A stretch of DNA of 64,000 nucleotides from Haloarcula salinisoli (GCF_019599405.1 NZ_RKLQ01000001.1:1550001-1614000); one strand, 5' to 3'; positions 1 to 8,917 are shown, counted from the first letter of the stretch. Notes: generated by a model from the letters alone, not told the origin. Numbers and translations are program-made.

Positions 1-1077
1 CAGGCTCCGCTCGCGCCGATACGGAACGCGTCCGCTCGTGTCTACCTCGCCGGCTACACGCTCACTTCGGAGCGGGTCGCCGACGCACTCATCGCCGCAC
101 AGCGGCGGGGCGCCGAGGTTCGGGTGCTGTTGGAGGGCGAGCCCGTTGGCGGGCGTACCCGCGTCGAGGCGAGCACGCTGGACCGACTCAGCGAGGCCGG
201 TATCGAGGTTCGGGTCCTCGCCGGCCCGCGGGCGCGCTATCGCTACCATCACGCGAAGTACGCCGTCGCCGACGACCACGCGGTCGTCCTGACCGAGAAC
301 TGGAAGCCAGCGGGAACGGGCGGGAAGAGCAGTCGCGGCTGGGGCGTGACGACGAACCAGTCCCGGGTCGTCTCGGGGCTAGCCGAGACCTTCCGGGCTG
401 ACGCCGGCTGGCGCGACGCCGTGGCGTGGGCGGACTACCGCGAGGGGCGGTCGTTCCAGCGCGGGGAGTCGGCAAACGGCAGCTACCGGTCACGGTTCGA
501 CGCGACGACGGTCCCGGTCGAGCGGACCGAACTACTGGTGACACCTGACAACGCCCAGCGCTCGCTCGTCGCCGAAATCGACGCCGCCGACGACTCAATC
601 GACGTGATTCAGCCGACCGTCGGCGGCTGGGAGGAACCCCTCATGCGGGCGCTCCGGCGGGCCGCGAAACGCGGTGTCGAGGTCCGGCTCCTCCTGAGTT
701 CGGCGTGGTACGTCCGCGAAGAGAACCGGAAGACGGTCGAGCGGTTCAACGCGTGGGCCGACCGGACGGACTCGCCCCTGACGGCGAAAGTGGCTGACTC
801 GGGGGACCGTTACGCGAAGATACACGCGAAGGGCGCGATAGTCGACGGCGACCGCGTCGTCCTGGGGAGCCTGAACTGGAACGAGCAGGCCGCGACGGTG
901 AACCGCGAGGTACTGGTCGTGTTACACGGCACCGCCGTCGCCGACTACTTCGGGCGCGTGTTCGAGCGGGACTGGAACGGTGGCAAGCCGTCCCTCCCGC
1001 TGGGCATCGCGGCCGCCGTTCTGGGGGCACTGGTGGTCGCCGGCCTGGCCGCTCGGCGGGTGCGATTCACGGCCTAA
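1..1077 (+). CDS. Phospholipase D-like (HKD) membrane-anchored protein, 5' end outside window
   Basis: The reading frame is open from base 1, so the gene starts before the window; 358 residues are visible. Two HxKxxxxD motifs (HAKYAVAD, codon H at 250-252, and HAKGAIVD, codon H at 823-825) are the paired catalytic motifs of the phospholipase D superfamily, whose two copies form one active site. Each is followed by the usual N-containing segment (TENW, GSLNW). The last 25 residues form one hydrophobic helix ending in RRVRF, so the protein is probably anchored by its C-terminus. Superfamily members act on phospholipids or nucleic acid phosphodiesters; the substrate cannot be told from sequence. 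The fold assignment is solid, the function open. Confidence 0.85.
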   Translation, partial: QAPLAPIRNASARVYLAGYTLTSERVADALIAAQRRGAEVRVLLEGEPVGGRTRVEASTLDRLSEAGIEVRVLAGPRARYRYHHAKYAVADDHAVVLTENWKPAGTGGKSSRGWGVTTNQSRVVSGLAETFRADAGWRDAVAWADYREGRSFQRGESANGSYRSRFDATTVPVERTELLVTPDNAQRSLVAEIDAADDSIDVIQPTVGGWEEPLMRALRRAAKRGVEVRLLLSSAWYVREENRKTVERFNAWADRTDSPLTAKVADSGDRYAKIHAKGAIVDGDRVVLGSLNWNEQAATVNREVLVVLHGTAVADYFGRVFERDWNGGKPSLPLGIAAAVLGALVVAGLAARRVRFTA

Positions 1078-1390
1078 GGTCCCGGGGTGTCCTGGGGGTT
1101 TCAGGCATGACAGTATAGCGATTGAAACGCAACAGACCTCGAATCCGTAGCGTTGTGTGAGTCCAAGTCACAAGGGGTACAGAGGTCCCAGCCTCGTCGA
1201 CATCCCTGGTCGGACTGACCGGTATCGATGTTCAACCGTTCGCGTTCCGGTCCGTCGCATCCGCTCTGCAGTTCCGACTACAACTGTCACCCCCTGACAG
1301 AGACGGGCAAATGATAGCAAACCCCCGTGTCTGCGTCGAAGAGATGGGATCGCGGGGATGTGGGTATTTGCCAGGAGTATCGGGCACGGG
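1078..1390. other. Intergenic, nothing recognised
   Basis: About 310 bases lie between the stop of the HKD gene and the convergent stop of the next gene. I see no convincing coding frame, repeat or RNA. A short minus-strand frame at 1287-1493 lacks protein-like composition and overlaps the neighbouring gene, so it was not called. Confidence 0.5.
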
Positions 1391-1984
1391 TCAATAATTC
1401 CGGCCGATACGCTTGGTCCTTCGATTTCGACGCCACAGAATGGTAGTTACTCTTCTGACGAGCAGGTCTATTCTTACGACCGTGTTTACCCATATCAGTC
1501 CAAGATAGAGTAAAATTCCGAAAGCTAACGCTACAGAGACCGCAAGCAGAATAAATTCTGTGCTGCTAGAGTTGATAAAGTATCGGTACGCCTGAATTTC
1601 AGGAAAGGCCCACTGGAGGAACAGCCTGGTACTTATCGAATAAAAGGCGTAGATACCACTGATGAACCCGACAGCGGTCGTCATAGCATCGACAAAGTTG
1701 ACACTTGAAGTCGTTCTAGTCGATGGCTTTCCGAGCGCTGCTAAGGCAACGTGAATTACTGCTGTTGCTCCGAAGAAGGTAATCAGGCATGGGAGCACAA
1801 CGCCGCTCTCGATGACAACACGCGTTTGATTGACGTAGGCAGCGAAGATACCTTCATGAAAGGAAAGGTACCCTCCTAGGAGTGTGGCACCAACAATTAT
1901 CAGAAGACCGGTCACGTAGAGCCACAGCGACTCGACGGTCTCTTCCGGCACGTTAGGCCTTGGTTCACGGGTATTAACGCTCAC
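1391..1984 (-). CDS. Hypothetical four-helix membrane protein
   Basis: The 197-residue protein has four clear hydrophobic segments (about residues 20-40, 58-85, 100-122 and 143-168) and a basic C-terminal tail rich in Arg, so the tail is probably cytoplasmic. The start is GTG at 1984, inside the GTGA overlap with the stop of the upstream gene, which implies translational coupling. I do not recognise the family. Composition is unusual for this window: parts near 1500-1560 are under 45 percent GC by eye, against roughly 65 percent around it, which suggests recent acquisition or weak codon adaptation. Confidence 0.65.
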   Translation of the reverse strand: MSVNTREPRPNVPEETVESLWLYVTGLLIIVGATLLGGYLSFHEGIFAAYVNQTRVVIESGVVLPCLITFFGATAVIHVALAALGKPSTRTTSSVNFVDAMTTAVGFISGIYAFYSISTRLFLQWAFPEIQAYRYFINSSSTEFILLAVSVALAFGILLYLGLIWVNTVVRIDLLVRRVTTILWRRNRRTKRIGRNY

Positions 1985-2349
1985 GTCTGTTCCTCCTCAC
2001 CTAGTTCCGCTGCTATGACATTCAGGTCAGTGGTACTCCCGAGTGGTCCAGACTCGAACCGCCGTTGTTCGACTGCATCTCGAAAAAGACCGGACGCGGC
2101 GCCGAGAGATGCCCCGACGACCAGGCCGACCGGTCCACCTAATAGGGTCCCAGCAGCACCACCGGCCAGTACTCCCGCAACCAGTCGTCCCTCAGAGATG
2201 CTATCGACTTTGACATCGTCCAGCGTGAATAGCTCGTCATCGATTGCGAACTCGGTGCCGAGTATCGATTGCACTTCCTCCCACGTTTCCGGTTGGTCTT
2301 CAAATTCCAAGTATACTCTTTCGTCCGAACCTTCGATGAACAGTTGCAT
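1981..2349 (-). CDS. Small protein with glycine-zipper hydrophobic segment
   Basis: I choose the ATG at 2349 (protein starting MQLFIEGSDERVYL) because a GAGG ribosome-binding motif lies a few bases upstream; an in-frame start at 2382 would add 11 residues. The 122-residue product has an acidic N-terminal half. It then has a Gly/Ala-rich stretch (VAGVLAGGAAGTLLGGPVG) typical of glycine-zipper membrane-inserting segments, and a short acidic tail. Its stop overlaps the GTG of the membrane protein downstream by four bases, so the two are one operon and probably work together at the membrane. The family is not recognised. Confidence 0.65.
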   Translation of the reverse strand: MQLFIEGSDERVYLEFEDQPETWEEVQSILGTEFAIDDELFTLDDVKVDSISEGRLVAGVLAGGAAGTLLGGPVGLVVGASLGAASGLFRDAVEQRRFESGPLGSTTDLNVIAAELGEEEQT

Positions 2350-2544
2350 GACGTCCTCTAAAGGCAGTACGCAACCGGACATGATATATTGGTAATACTA
2401 TATGGTTTTCAGGATCGTCGATTTTAAAGACGTTTACCCAGCACGTATCCCACGTTTTGGGACCCGTTTTCAAGACAGCAGGACTCAGAAGTGGGCCGCG
2501 GTGTTTGCCGAACTCAGCGAGGTTTAGGGGGCAGAACTACCGGT

Positions 2545-4458
2545 TCAGACGTCGTCGGGCAGCGCCGTCGAACTGGCCAGTTCCTCGTCGATTTCGGCGT
2601 CTGCCATCTTCTCGACCAGCGCGTCGATGACCTCGCCGCGCATCCCTTTGACGAACTTGATGGAGCCGACGACGAGGTGGCCGCCGCCGCTCACGCCGCC
2701 GCCGTCGACCTCCTCGGTCAGTTCCGTCACGTACTGTGGGATGTCGAGCCGGACGCCGTCAGACCGGAGGACCGCGAAGTCGGGGCCGTAGCCGATAGTG
2801 ATGACGGGGTCGCCGGTCTCGGCGACCTTCGCGTCGTGAATCTCACCGGTCGTCTTCCCGGGTGCGGGGTAGGTAAAGCGGTAGGCGTGGTTCTCGACGT
2901 CGATCTGGTAGAGGTGGGCGCCGTTGTCCAGGCGTTCGTGCTCTACGTGTTCCATCGCGGCGTCGAGTTGCTGGTCGACGTCGCGTTCGGCCTTCTGGGC
3001 CAGCTGGTCGACGAGCTCGGTGTGGCGCTGTCGGTCGTCACAGTCGACGTTGAGCACGTCGGTGATGAGCTGTTCGCCCGAGCTGTAGCGCAGCCAGTGG
3101 GTCGCATAGTCGAGCGCCTCACCGATGTCGCGCAGGTCGCCCTCGTCGTACCCCTGCTCCTCTGCCAGCGCGAGATAGTCCGGCATCGCCTCGCCCTCTG
3201 AGCGGTCCGAGAGCCCGGCGACGGCGGGGACGTGCTGGAGTTCCTCGGAGAGGTCGGGCGCGATCATCCGCGCCAGCTCGACACACATCATCCCGGTCGT
3301 GATGCGGTAGTCCTCGTCGTGGAGGTAGGGGTTGACGTGCTCGGTGATGAGCGGCTCGACGGCCTCGGGGTCCGGGTGGTGGTGGTCGACGACGACCACG
3401 GGGATGTCGTAGTGACGGAGGTTCCGGTAGGCCGGCGTGTCCTCCTCGGTGGAGCCGTTGTCAAGCATCAAGACCATCGGGAGCTTCTGGCCGTGCCGGG
3501 TGCGGTCCTCCAGCGCGAAGTTGAGGTCTCGGGTGACGTCCTCCATCTCGTAATAGGGTGCCTTGCTCGGCAGCCGCTTGAGGAGGTGCTGGGGCGCGTC
3601 GCCGTCCTCGTAGTGGTCCGCGATGAACCGTTCGAGGGCGACCTGCAGCGGCACGCTCGCACAGAGGCCGTCGCCGTCGGCGTGGTGGCGCATCCGGATG
3701 GGGCGGCCCTCGAGGACGGTCTTTCGGAGTTCAGTGGCGACTTCTCGGAGGTCCTCCCACAGCTTCTCGAAGGCAGGCCACTCCACGAGCGGCTCGATGT
3801 CGGCGGGCTCGGCCGCCGCCTCGAGGGCGTCGTCGAGGGTGGCTTCGACCGCGTCGGCCGCCTCGCCGTCCAGTCGCGTCAGCGCGTCCACTTCCACCTG
3901 AACGCCGCCGTTGCGTTCCTCGGCCCGGCCGGAGACCCGGACGATGTCGTCGATTTCCACGTCGGGGTGGGCACGGACGCCGGCCTCCTCGAAGGCGGCA
4001 CACGGGACGACGCCGGTGCCGTCGCGGACCTGGAAGATGGTCGGCCCGCCGGTCTGTTTAATCTGGACGACCTGTCCCTCGACGACGACGGTATCGCCCG
4101 TCGCGTCGGCGAGTCCGTCGACGTCGGCTGCGGTCCCGTGGGCGACGTGTTCGGTCTCGAACTCCGTCACGTCGACCTCCTCGAAGCTCATGTCGCCGTC
4201 CGAGCGGACCTCGCCCAGTTCGACGACGAGCTGGTCGCCCTCCTCGTAGGACCCCTGGAGGTTTGAGTCGTGGACGAGCCCGGAGACGGCGTCGGAGAGG
4301 TCGACGAAGACCCCGTAGTCGACGACCCCGTTGACCGTGGCCCGGTAGCGCGAGCCGACGTCGACGTCGTCAGCGGTACAGCCAGACGCTAAATCGTAGA
4401 CGATGGCTCCCCCCTCGGGAGCCTCGGCACCGTCGTCGGTGCCAGTTGGCGAAGACAT
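2545..4458 (-). CDS. DHH-family phosphoesterase with S1 and OB-fold domains (RecJ-like)
   Basis: The 637 residues read as an S1 RNA-binding domain (about 34-95), an OB-fold nucleic-acid-binding domain (about 120-196), a DHH catalytic domain (about 250-430) and a DHHA1 substrate domain near the C-terminus. Catalytic motifs are intact: HHADGDG at 258-264, LDNGS at 332-336, the DHHHPD signature at 358-363 and a late GGGVSGGGH motif. Intact DHH/DHHA1 proteins are Mn-dependent phosphodiesterases acting on single-stranded DNA, RNA or short oligonucleotides. The S1 and OB modules point to a nucleic acid substrate. This architecture is common in haloarchaea, where several RecJ-like paralogues coexist; which one this is I cannot say. 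Confidence 0.9.
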   Translation of the reverse strand: MSSPTGTDDGAEAPEGGAIVYDLASGCTADDVDVGSRYRATVNGVVDYGVFVDLSDAVSGLVHDSNLQGSYEEGDQLVVELGEVRSDGDMSFEEVDVTEFETEHVAHGTAADVDGLADATGDTVVVEGQVVQIKQTGGPTIFQVRDGTGVVPCAAFEEAGVRAHPDVEIDDIVRVSGRAEERNGGVQVEVDALTRLDGEAADAVEATLDDALEAAAEPADIEPLVEWPAFEKLWEDLREVATELRKTVLEGRPIRMRHHADGDGLCASVPLQVALERFIADHYEDGDAPQHLLKRLPSKAPYYEMEDVTRDLNFALEDRTRHGQKLPMVLMLDNGSTEEDTPAYRNLRHYDIPVVVVDHHHPDPEAVEPLITEHVNPYLHDEDYRITTGMMCVELARMIAPDLSEELQHVPAVAGLSDRSEGEAMPDYLALAEEQGYDEGDLRDIGEALDYATHWLRYSSGEQLITDVLNVDCDDRQRHTELVDQLAQKAERDVDQQLDAAMEHVEHERLDNGAHLYQIDVENHAYRFTYPAPGKTTGEIHDAKVAETGDPVITIGYGPDFAVLRSDGVRLDIPQYVTELTEEVDGGGVSGGGHLVVGSIKFVKGMRGEVIDALVEKMADAEIDEELASSTALPDDV

Positions 4459-4556
4459 TTGCCGTCACTTCGATACTCGCCGGTTTGTACTCTTCGAAAT
4501 CGCTGGCTAGCAAACGCCGGGTTCAGTACTGTCGAAACGGCCACTGTGGACGACAA

Positions 4557-4803
4557 CCGCCAGAAAGCCCCCGGACTCTCAGCTCCCGCGGCTCGCTGCG
4601 CGCCGTAGGTGCTTGCTTCGCCGGGGTTCGCTGAGAGTCCGGCCCCTTTCAGTCCCACCCGTAGCCGGTTGGTCAGCCGGCATGGGTGGGGCTGAAAGGG
4701 GCGGCGGGCTGAACGAAGGCGGACGACGCAAGCACCGGAACGAACGTAGTGAGTGAGGAGCGCAGCGAGTCCCCGATTTCAGCCCGCCGGGGCTTTCTGG
4801 CGG
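4557..4803. repeat. Nested inverted-repeat element
   Basis: Three nested arm pairs fold this 247-base intergenic block. The outer arms 4557-4574 and 4787-4803 match apart from one extra base. The inner arms 4642-4660 and 4684-4702 are 19 bases with one mismatch, and their loop has its own GCCGG/CCGGC pairing. A left-hand pair, 4573-4583 and 4630-4640, is a perfect 11-base inverted repeat. There is no open frame. It resembles an intergenic repeat family I recall from other haloarchaeal genomes; a genome-wide search would confirm that. Confidence 0.75.
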
Positions 4804-4892
4804 TCCAACGGCTGAGTGTGACTCGTGTCAGTAGTATTCCGTCCGAGTCCTAGAGCGGAACCCTTAGAACCGGTCCGAACTACCCACCGAAC

Positions 4893-5390
4893 ATGGGGCT
4901 GTTTCGCTCGGGCGAGATTCTCGGTATCGCCGAGTCGGCACTGGACTTCGCGCGGGCCGCGTCCGAGGACACGCATCCGAACGAGTACATGGGACTGCTT
5001 CGGGGCGACAAGGCCCGAAAAGTCGGCCTGGACCGGGATGGGACCGTCCTGACGGACGTCCTCGTGATTCCGGGTACCGAGTCGGACCCGGTCAGTGCGA
5101 CCCTCAAGACGAACATGGTGCCAAACGACATGCGCGCGGCGGGGTCGATTCACTCCCACCCCAACGGCGTCCTCCAGCCGAGCGACGCCGACCTGGCCAC
5201 CTTCGGCCGGGGCGACGTCCACATCATCGTGGGGTATCCGTACGGACCCGGGGACTGGCAGGCCTTCGACAACGACGGCGAGCCGGTCGACCTGCCCGTA
5301 CTGGACATCGACCCGCCCGAAGAGACGTTCTTCGACTTCGACCAGCACGACATCGACCAGGAACTGCGCGAGGAGGAGTGGGATTCGTGA
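4893..5390 (+). CDS. JAMM/MPN+ metalloprotease (desampylase-like)
   Basis: The 165-residue protein carries a complete JAMM zinc site: E31, then H87-S-H89, seven residues, S97 and D100, matching the HxHx7SxxD signature. JAMM proteins of archaea remove ubiquitin-like SAMP modifiers from target proteins, or act on other isopeptide or C-terminal bonds. The intact site supports an active enzyme, but the substrate is inference. The tail after about residue 140 is very acidic. The stop overlaps the GTG start of the FAD synthase gene (GTGA at 5387-5390), so both are translated from one message. Confidence 0.87.
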   Translation: MGLFRSGEILGIAESALDFARAASEDTHPNEYMGLLRGDKARKVGLDRDGTVLTDVLVIPGTESDPVSATLKTNMVPNDMRAAGSIHSHPNGVLQPSDADLATFGRGDVHIIVGYPYGPGDWQAFDNDGEPVDLPVLDIDPPEETFFDFDQHDIDQELREEEWDS

Positions 5391-5818
5391 CCCCCGTCGT
5401 CGCGCAGGGCACCTTCGACCTGCTCCATCCCGGCCACGTCCACTATCTGCGGGACGCCGCCGAGATGGGCGAGGAGCTACACGTCATCATCGCCCGCTCT
5501 GAGAACGTCACGCACAAGGCGCCACCGGTGGTGCCCGACCAGCAGCGCCGGGAGATGGTGGCGGCGCTGAAACCCGTCGACGAGGCCCACCTGGGCCACC
5601 CCGAGGACATCTTCGTCCCCATCGAGCGCATCGACCCGGACGTCATCGCGCTGGGGTACGACCAGCACCACGACGAGGAGCGCCTGCAAGCGGCGCTCTC
5701 CGAGCGCGGTATCGACTGCGAGATTCGCCGGGCGAGCCCGCTGGACAGGGACGACCCCGAGCGGCTGCTCTCGACCGGGCGTATCATCGACCGGATTCTC
5801 GAAGAGCGGACCGACTAG
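5387..5818 (+). CDS. ribL: FAD synthase (cytidylyltransferase fold)
   Basis: The protein has the nucleotidyltransferase signature [10 protein letters not shown] at residues 8-17 and the length (143 residues) of the archaeal RibL family, which adenylates FMN to FAD. I prefer the GTG at 5387 to the GTG at 5378 because a GGAGG motif at 5372-5376 is ten bases before 5387 and would be one base before 5378. The start lies inside the stop of the JAMM gene. The related glycerol-phosphate cytidylyltransferases share the motif, so the exact substrate is family-level inference. Its stop codon shares CTAG with the convergent gene. Confidence 0.85.
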   Translation: MTPVVAQGTFDLLHPGHVHYLRDAAEMGEELHVIIARSENVTHKAPPVVPDQQRREMVAALKPVDEAHLGHPEDIFVPIERIDPDVIALGYDQHHDEERLQAALSERGIDCEIRRASPLDRDDPERLLSTGRIIDRILEERTD

Positions 5819-6348
5819 TCGGTCCCGCTGGGGGATTGCTGCTGTGGTGAGGGACTCCCCGTCGAATTCCGTGGCGATTGCGTCCCGGTCGGCTCCCGTT
5901 TCGTAGGCGTCTGCGTCGGTCCCTCGACGGTGATAACCGCCGTCGAGACGGTGGTCTGTCCCGAGTCACCGGCCCTGGCTTCGACGGGAAGCGAGTAGTC
6001 TCCGGGCGCGGCTTTCGGGCCTATTTCGACGATGAACGACCCCGTCACCGTGCCGATGGGGGGCTCCCACAGTAGTTCCGGCGGGTACATCTCCCGGACC
6101 GAGGTCGGTCCGGGGTCGAAATCCCCCTGTGTCACCTGCCAGCCCGATGGGAGGGCGTCGACGCGGTACGTGAGTACACCGAGGCCTCGGGCCGTCAGCT
6201 CGACGCCGACAGCCTGCCCGGGAACGCCCTCGGCCCCAGTAGTCGTCAGTCCGAAGTCTCGTTCCGTTCCCTCGGCAGACCCGCCACAACCGGCGAGTGC
6301 GAGTGTGCCACCGGCGACCAGCGACAGCACTGCACGTCTGCTTGGCAT
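5815..6348 (-). CDS. Haloarchaeal lipoprotein, function unknown
   Basis: From the ATG at 6348 the protein begins [20 protein letters not shown] followed by Cys: a twin-arginine-like SRRAVL motif, a hydrophobic stretch and an LALAGC lipobox, so it is exported and lipid-anchored outside the membrane. The 177-residue product continues with a beta-rich domain and ends in a Thr/Ser/Pro/Gln-rich low-complexity tail, possibly glycosylated. An in-frame upstream start at 6369 would push the signal inward and is less likely. No enzymatic motif is visible. It converges on ribL and shares CTAG stop bases with it. Confidence 0.8.
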   Translation of the reverse strand: MPSRRAVLSLVAGGTLALAGCGGSAEGTERDFGLTTTGAEGVPGQAVGVELTARGLGVLTYRVDALPSGWQVTQGDFDPGPTSVREMYPPELLWEPPIGTVTGSFIVEIGPKAAPGDYSLPVEARAGDSGQTTVSTAVITVEGPTQTPTKREPTGTQSPRNSTGSPSPQQQSPSGTD

Positions 6349-6540
6349 ACCAACCGTTCCGTATCCCACGGCAAAAACAGTTAGCTTTCTAATATTATCC
6401 TGCTCGGACGCCGCGTTGCTGGCCGTGCTCTTCGTCTCGATACCGGTCCCGTTCTTCGGCGACTCCTATCGCTGTCATCGCTACCGGGCACTACGGTAAC
6501 ACGGCTTTTCGACCGGAATTTACTTTATTTGTCTTTTCGG

Positions 6541-7332
6541 ATGGCGAATTATATGCAAGACTGGGGGGGAACGTCGACGAAACGAGCCACCGTCGACGAC
6601 GTGGAGTCGAAGTCGTACCGGTACATGGAGTGGGCGCTGATGACGCCGATCGCGTTGCTCGTCTTCGTCTCCATACCGTTGTTATTGATGGGGGGTCTGA
6701 TCACGTTGGGGTACATCACCGGTTCAGATGTTTTGATAGGCGGTATATATATCGGATTTGGAACTATTTTGTTCTTCAGTTTATTTGTACTTCCCCTCCT
6801 CGCGATTGCACTGCTTGGGGCTGGGGCACTGACCACCGGTATTGCCGTCTACTCCGATGCCAAAACCCTCGAAACCGTGGACATCGACTGGCAACCAGAC
6901 CCGGCCGTGTTCGGGCTCGGTACATTTTTCTTTCCACCGCTTGCCTTCTACTACCTCTACAAGCGTCACGAACACGTCGCCGACTGGGTCGATACCGGAC
7001 GGTGGGGCGCTGTCGCCGCGGGGAGTCTGGTGCTGTCGACGCCGCTCATCGGTACTGGACTGGTCATCGAGATAGCAACTTACTGGTTTCCACACGCGCT
7101 GTTTCCAATCGCGCTGTTGCTTGCGAGCCTCGGTGTCATCCTATTGGCCCCGTTCCCGTACGCCATCTACCGCGACTCGACGTACGTTCGTCTGAACTCC
7201 AGCACGTGGCACCCGAACCCCGGCCTGACGCTCTCGCTGGCGTTTGCCTCCATGTTCCTCCTGCCCCCCACCTATCCCCTGTTTGGCGGGTGGTATCTGT
7301 ACAAACGGCGAGAAGCCCTTCGGGCGGCCTGA
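6541..7332 (+). CDS. Multi-pass membrane protein with internal duplication
   Basis: The 263-residue protein has about six hydrophobic segments. It contains two related blocks. One begins AVYSDAKTLETVDIDW (about residues 101-145) and ends YYLYKRHE. The other begins AIYRDSTYV (about 204-255) and ends WYLYKRRE. Each block has a Tyr-Asp motif, a W-x-P-x-P motif, a Phe/Pro-rich helix and a YLYKR ending, so the C-terminal half seems to repeat the middle. A TTTACTTTA box at 6520-6528 is about 18 bases before the ATG at 6541 and about 29 before a second in-frame ATG at 6553, so a leaderless start at 6553 is possible. The family is unknown to me. Confidence 0.75.
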   Translation: MANYMQDWGGTSTKRATVDDVESKSYRYMEWALMTPIALLVFVSIPLLLMGGLITLGYITGSDVLIGGIYIGFGTILFFSLFVLPLLAIALLGAGALTTGIAVYSDAKTLETVDIDWQPDPAVFGLGTFFFPPLAFYYLYKRHEHVADWVDTGRWGAVAAGSLVLSTPLIGTGLVIEIATYWFPHALFPIALLLASLGVILLAPFPYAIYRDSTYVRLNSSTWHPNPGLTLSLAFASMFLLPPTYPLFGGWYLYKRREALRAA

Positions 7333-7355
7333 CTCCGCCGAACAACGAGTCGGCG

Positions 7356-8516
7356 TTAGATAAGGTCGTGTTCGGCCAGCCGGTCGACTGCTTCTTCGAG
7401 TCGCTCCTTGCTGTTGGCATACGAGATGCGAGCGTAGCCGGGCGTGCCAAAGGCGGTGCCCGGGACGGTCGCGACCTGTGCCTCCGAGATGGCCTTGTCA
7501 CACCACTCGGTGTCGTCTCCATCCGGCGCTATTTCGGGCATCATGTAGAACGCGCCCTGGGGTTCCGGGACGTGGACGCCGTGGTCCTCGAACAGGCCCA
7601 TCAGGAACTCCCGTCGCTCGGCGAAGGCCTGGCGCATCTCCTCGACTGCCTCGTCGGTGTTCGTGATAGCCTCGACGCCGGCGTGCTGGACGAAGTTCAC
7701 CGCACAGGAGACCGAGTGCGAGTGGACCTTCCCGGCTTGGGAGACGAGCTCCTCGGGTCCGGCGAAGTAGCCGAGCCGCCAGCCGGTCATCGAGTAGGCC
7801 TTCGAGAAGCCGTTGAGCGTGACCGTTCGGTCTTCCATCCCATCCAGCGTCCCCAGCGAGACGGCTTCGACGCCGTCGTAAGTTATCTCCTTGTAAATCT
7901 CGTCGGAGATGACGGTGATATCGTGCTCGACGGCGAGGTCGCGGACCCCTTCGAGCGCGTCCTCGGAGTAGACCGCGCCGTGGGGGTTGCCCGGTGAGTT
8001 GACGACGAGCAGTTCCGTCTCGTCCGAGACGGCCTCGGCGAGGTCGTCGAGCGCTCCTTCGAGCTGGAAGTCGTGGGCCGCGGTGTCGACGCGAGTCAGG
8101 GTGCCGCCGGCGAGTTTCACCATCGCCTCGTAGGAGACCCACGCCGGGTCCAGCAGGGCGACCTCGTCACCGTCGTCGATGACGGTCTGGAATATCTCGT
8201 AGAGGGCCTGCTTGCCGCCGGGCGTGACGATGACGTTGTCAGCGTCGTACTGGGTCAGCCCGTCGTCGTGGAGCTTCGCCGCGATGGCCTCTTTGAGTTC
8301 CGGGATACCGTTCGAGGAGGTGTACCCGGTGTGGCCCGCATCGAGGGCGTCCTTGGCGGCGTCCTTGATGTTCTCGGGCGTGTCGAAGTCCGGTTCGCCG
8401 ACACTCAGGTCGACCACGTCCTTGCCCTCGGCCTCCAGCTCGGCGGCCTTGTTGCTTATCGCGAGTGTCGCACTCGGCTCTACACGTCCGACCCGTGAAG
8501 CGAAGTCCATAGTCAT
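7356..8516 (-). CDS. Class I pyridoxal-phosphate aminotransferase (aspartate aminotransferase-like)
   Basis: The 386-residue protein has the fold-type I transaminase hallmarks: a GEPDF motif near residue 40, NSPGNPHG at 173-180, SDEIY at 204-208 (the Asp pairs with the cofactor ring nitrogen) and the Schiff-base lysine K239 in GFSKAYSMTGWRLGY. Enzymes of this subgroup move amino groups between aspartate or other amino acids and 2-oxoglutarate; the substrate is not fixed by sequence alone. Its ATG overlaps the stop of ribH (ATGA at 8513-8516), so the pair is one operon. A second class I enzyme lies at 38904-40049. Confidence 0.92.
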   Translation of the reverse strand: MTMDFASRVGRVEPSATLAISNKAAELEAEGKDVVDLSVGEPDFDTPENIKDAAKDALDAGHTGYTSSNGIPELKEAIAAKLHDDGLTQYDADNVIVTPGGKQALYEIFQTVIDDGDEVALLDPAWVSYEAMVKLAGGTLTRVDTAAHDFQLEGALDDLAEAVSDETELLVVNSPGNPHGAVYSEDALEGVRDLAVEHDITVISDEIYKEITYDGVEAVSLGTLDGMEDRTVTLNGFSKAYSMTGWRLGYFAGPEELVSQAGKVHSHSVSCAVNFVQHAGVEAITNTDEAVEEMRQAFAERREFLMGLFEDHGVHVPEPQGAFYMMPEIAPDGDDTEWCDKAISEAQVATVPGTAFGTPGYARISYANSKERLEEAVDRLAEHDLI

Positions 8517-8917
8517 AGTTTTGCGAGTTCGATGGCGCTCGTGACGGCCGACCCACCTTTGTGGGTTCGGGCCTCGGCTTCGTCCTTGCTCATGCCCGGC
8601 CCGATGATGCCCAGCGTAACGGGAGTGTCCCGTTCGAGGGAGACGTCTGTCAGCCCCCCAGCGGCGGCCTCGGTGATGACCTTGTCGTGGTCCGTGTCGC
8701 CCTCGATGACGACGCCCAGCACCGCGACGGCGTCGATATCCTCACGCCGCGCTAGCCGGTCGGCCGGAAGCGGCGTGTCGTAGGCCCCGGGGACCGAGAG
8801 CGTCTCGGCGATGGTCGCGCCCGCGTCCTCGGCGGCCGCGCGTGCCGACTCGTGCATCGCGTCGATTACGTCCCCATGTTTGTCGTACTGAGCGACGACC
8901 AGTCCGAGCTGCACCAT
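8513..8917 (-). CDS. ribH: 6,7-dimethyl-8-ribityllumazine synthase
   Basis: The 134-residue protein matches the lumazine synthase family: VPGAYDTPL near residue 43, the VLGVVIEGDTDHDKVI block with the catalytic-loop His, and the closing GPGMSKDEAEART segment. It condenses the ribityl-amino-uracil intermediate with dihydroxybutanone phosphate in the penultimate step of riboflavin synthesis, in the cytoplasm as an icosahedral or pentameric assembly. With ribL 3 kb away, the window carries two flavin genes. The downstream aminotransferase is translationally coupled by ATGA. Confidence 0.95.
   Translation of the reverse strand: MVQLGLVVAQYDKHGDVIDAMHESARAAAEDAGATIAETLSVPGAYDTPLPADRLARREDIDAVAVLGVVIEGDTDHDKVITEAAAGGLTDVSLERDTPVTLGIIGPGMSKDEAEARTHKGGSAVTSAIELAKL

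Noticed and set aside
1287-1493. 68-codon minus-strand frame
   Set aside because: It overlaps the neighbouring gene on the same strand in another frame and has no recognisable pattern.
3232-4266. Long plus-strand open frame opposite the DHH gene
   Set aside because: It is an antisense shadow of a high-GC gene; the minus-strand protein has intact catalytic motifs.
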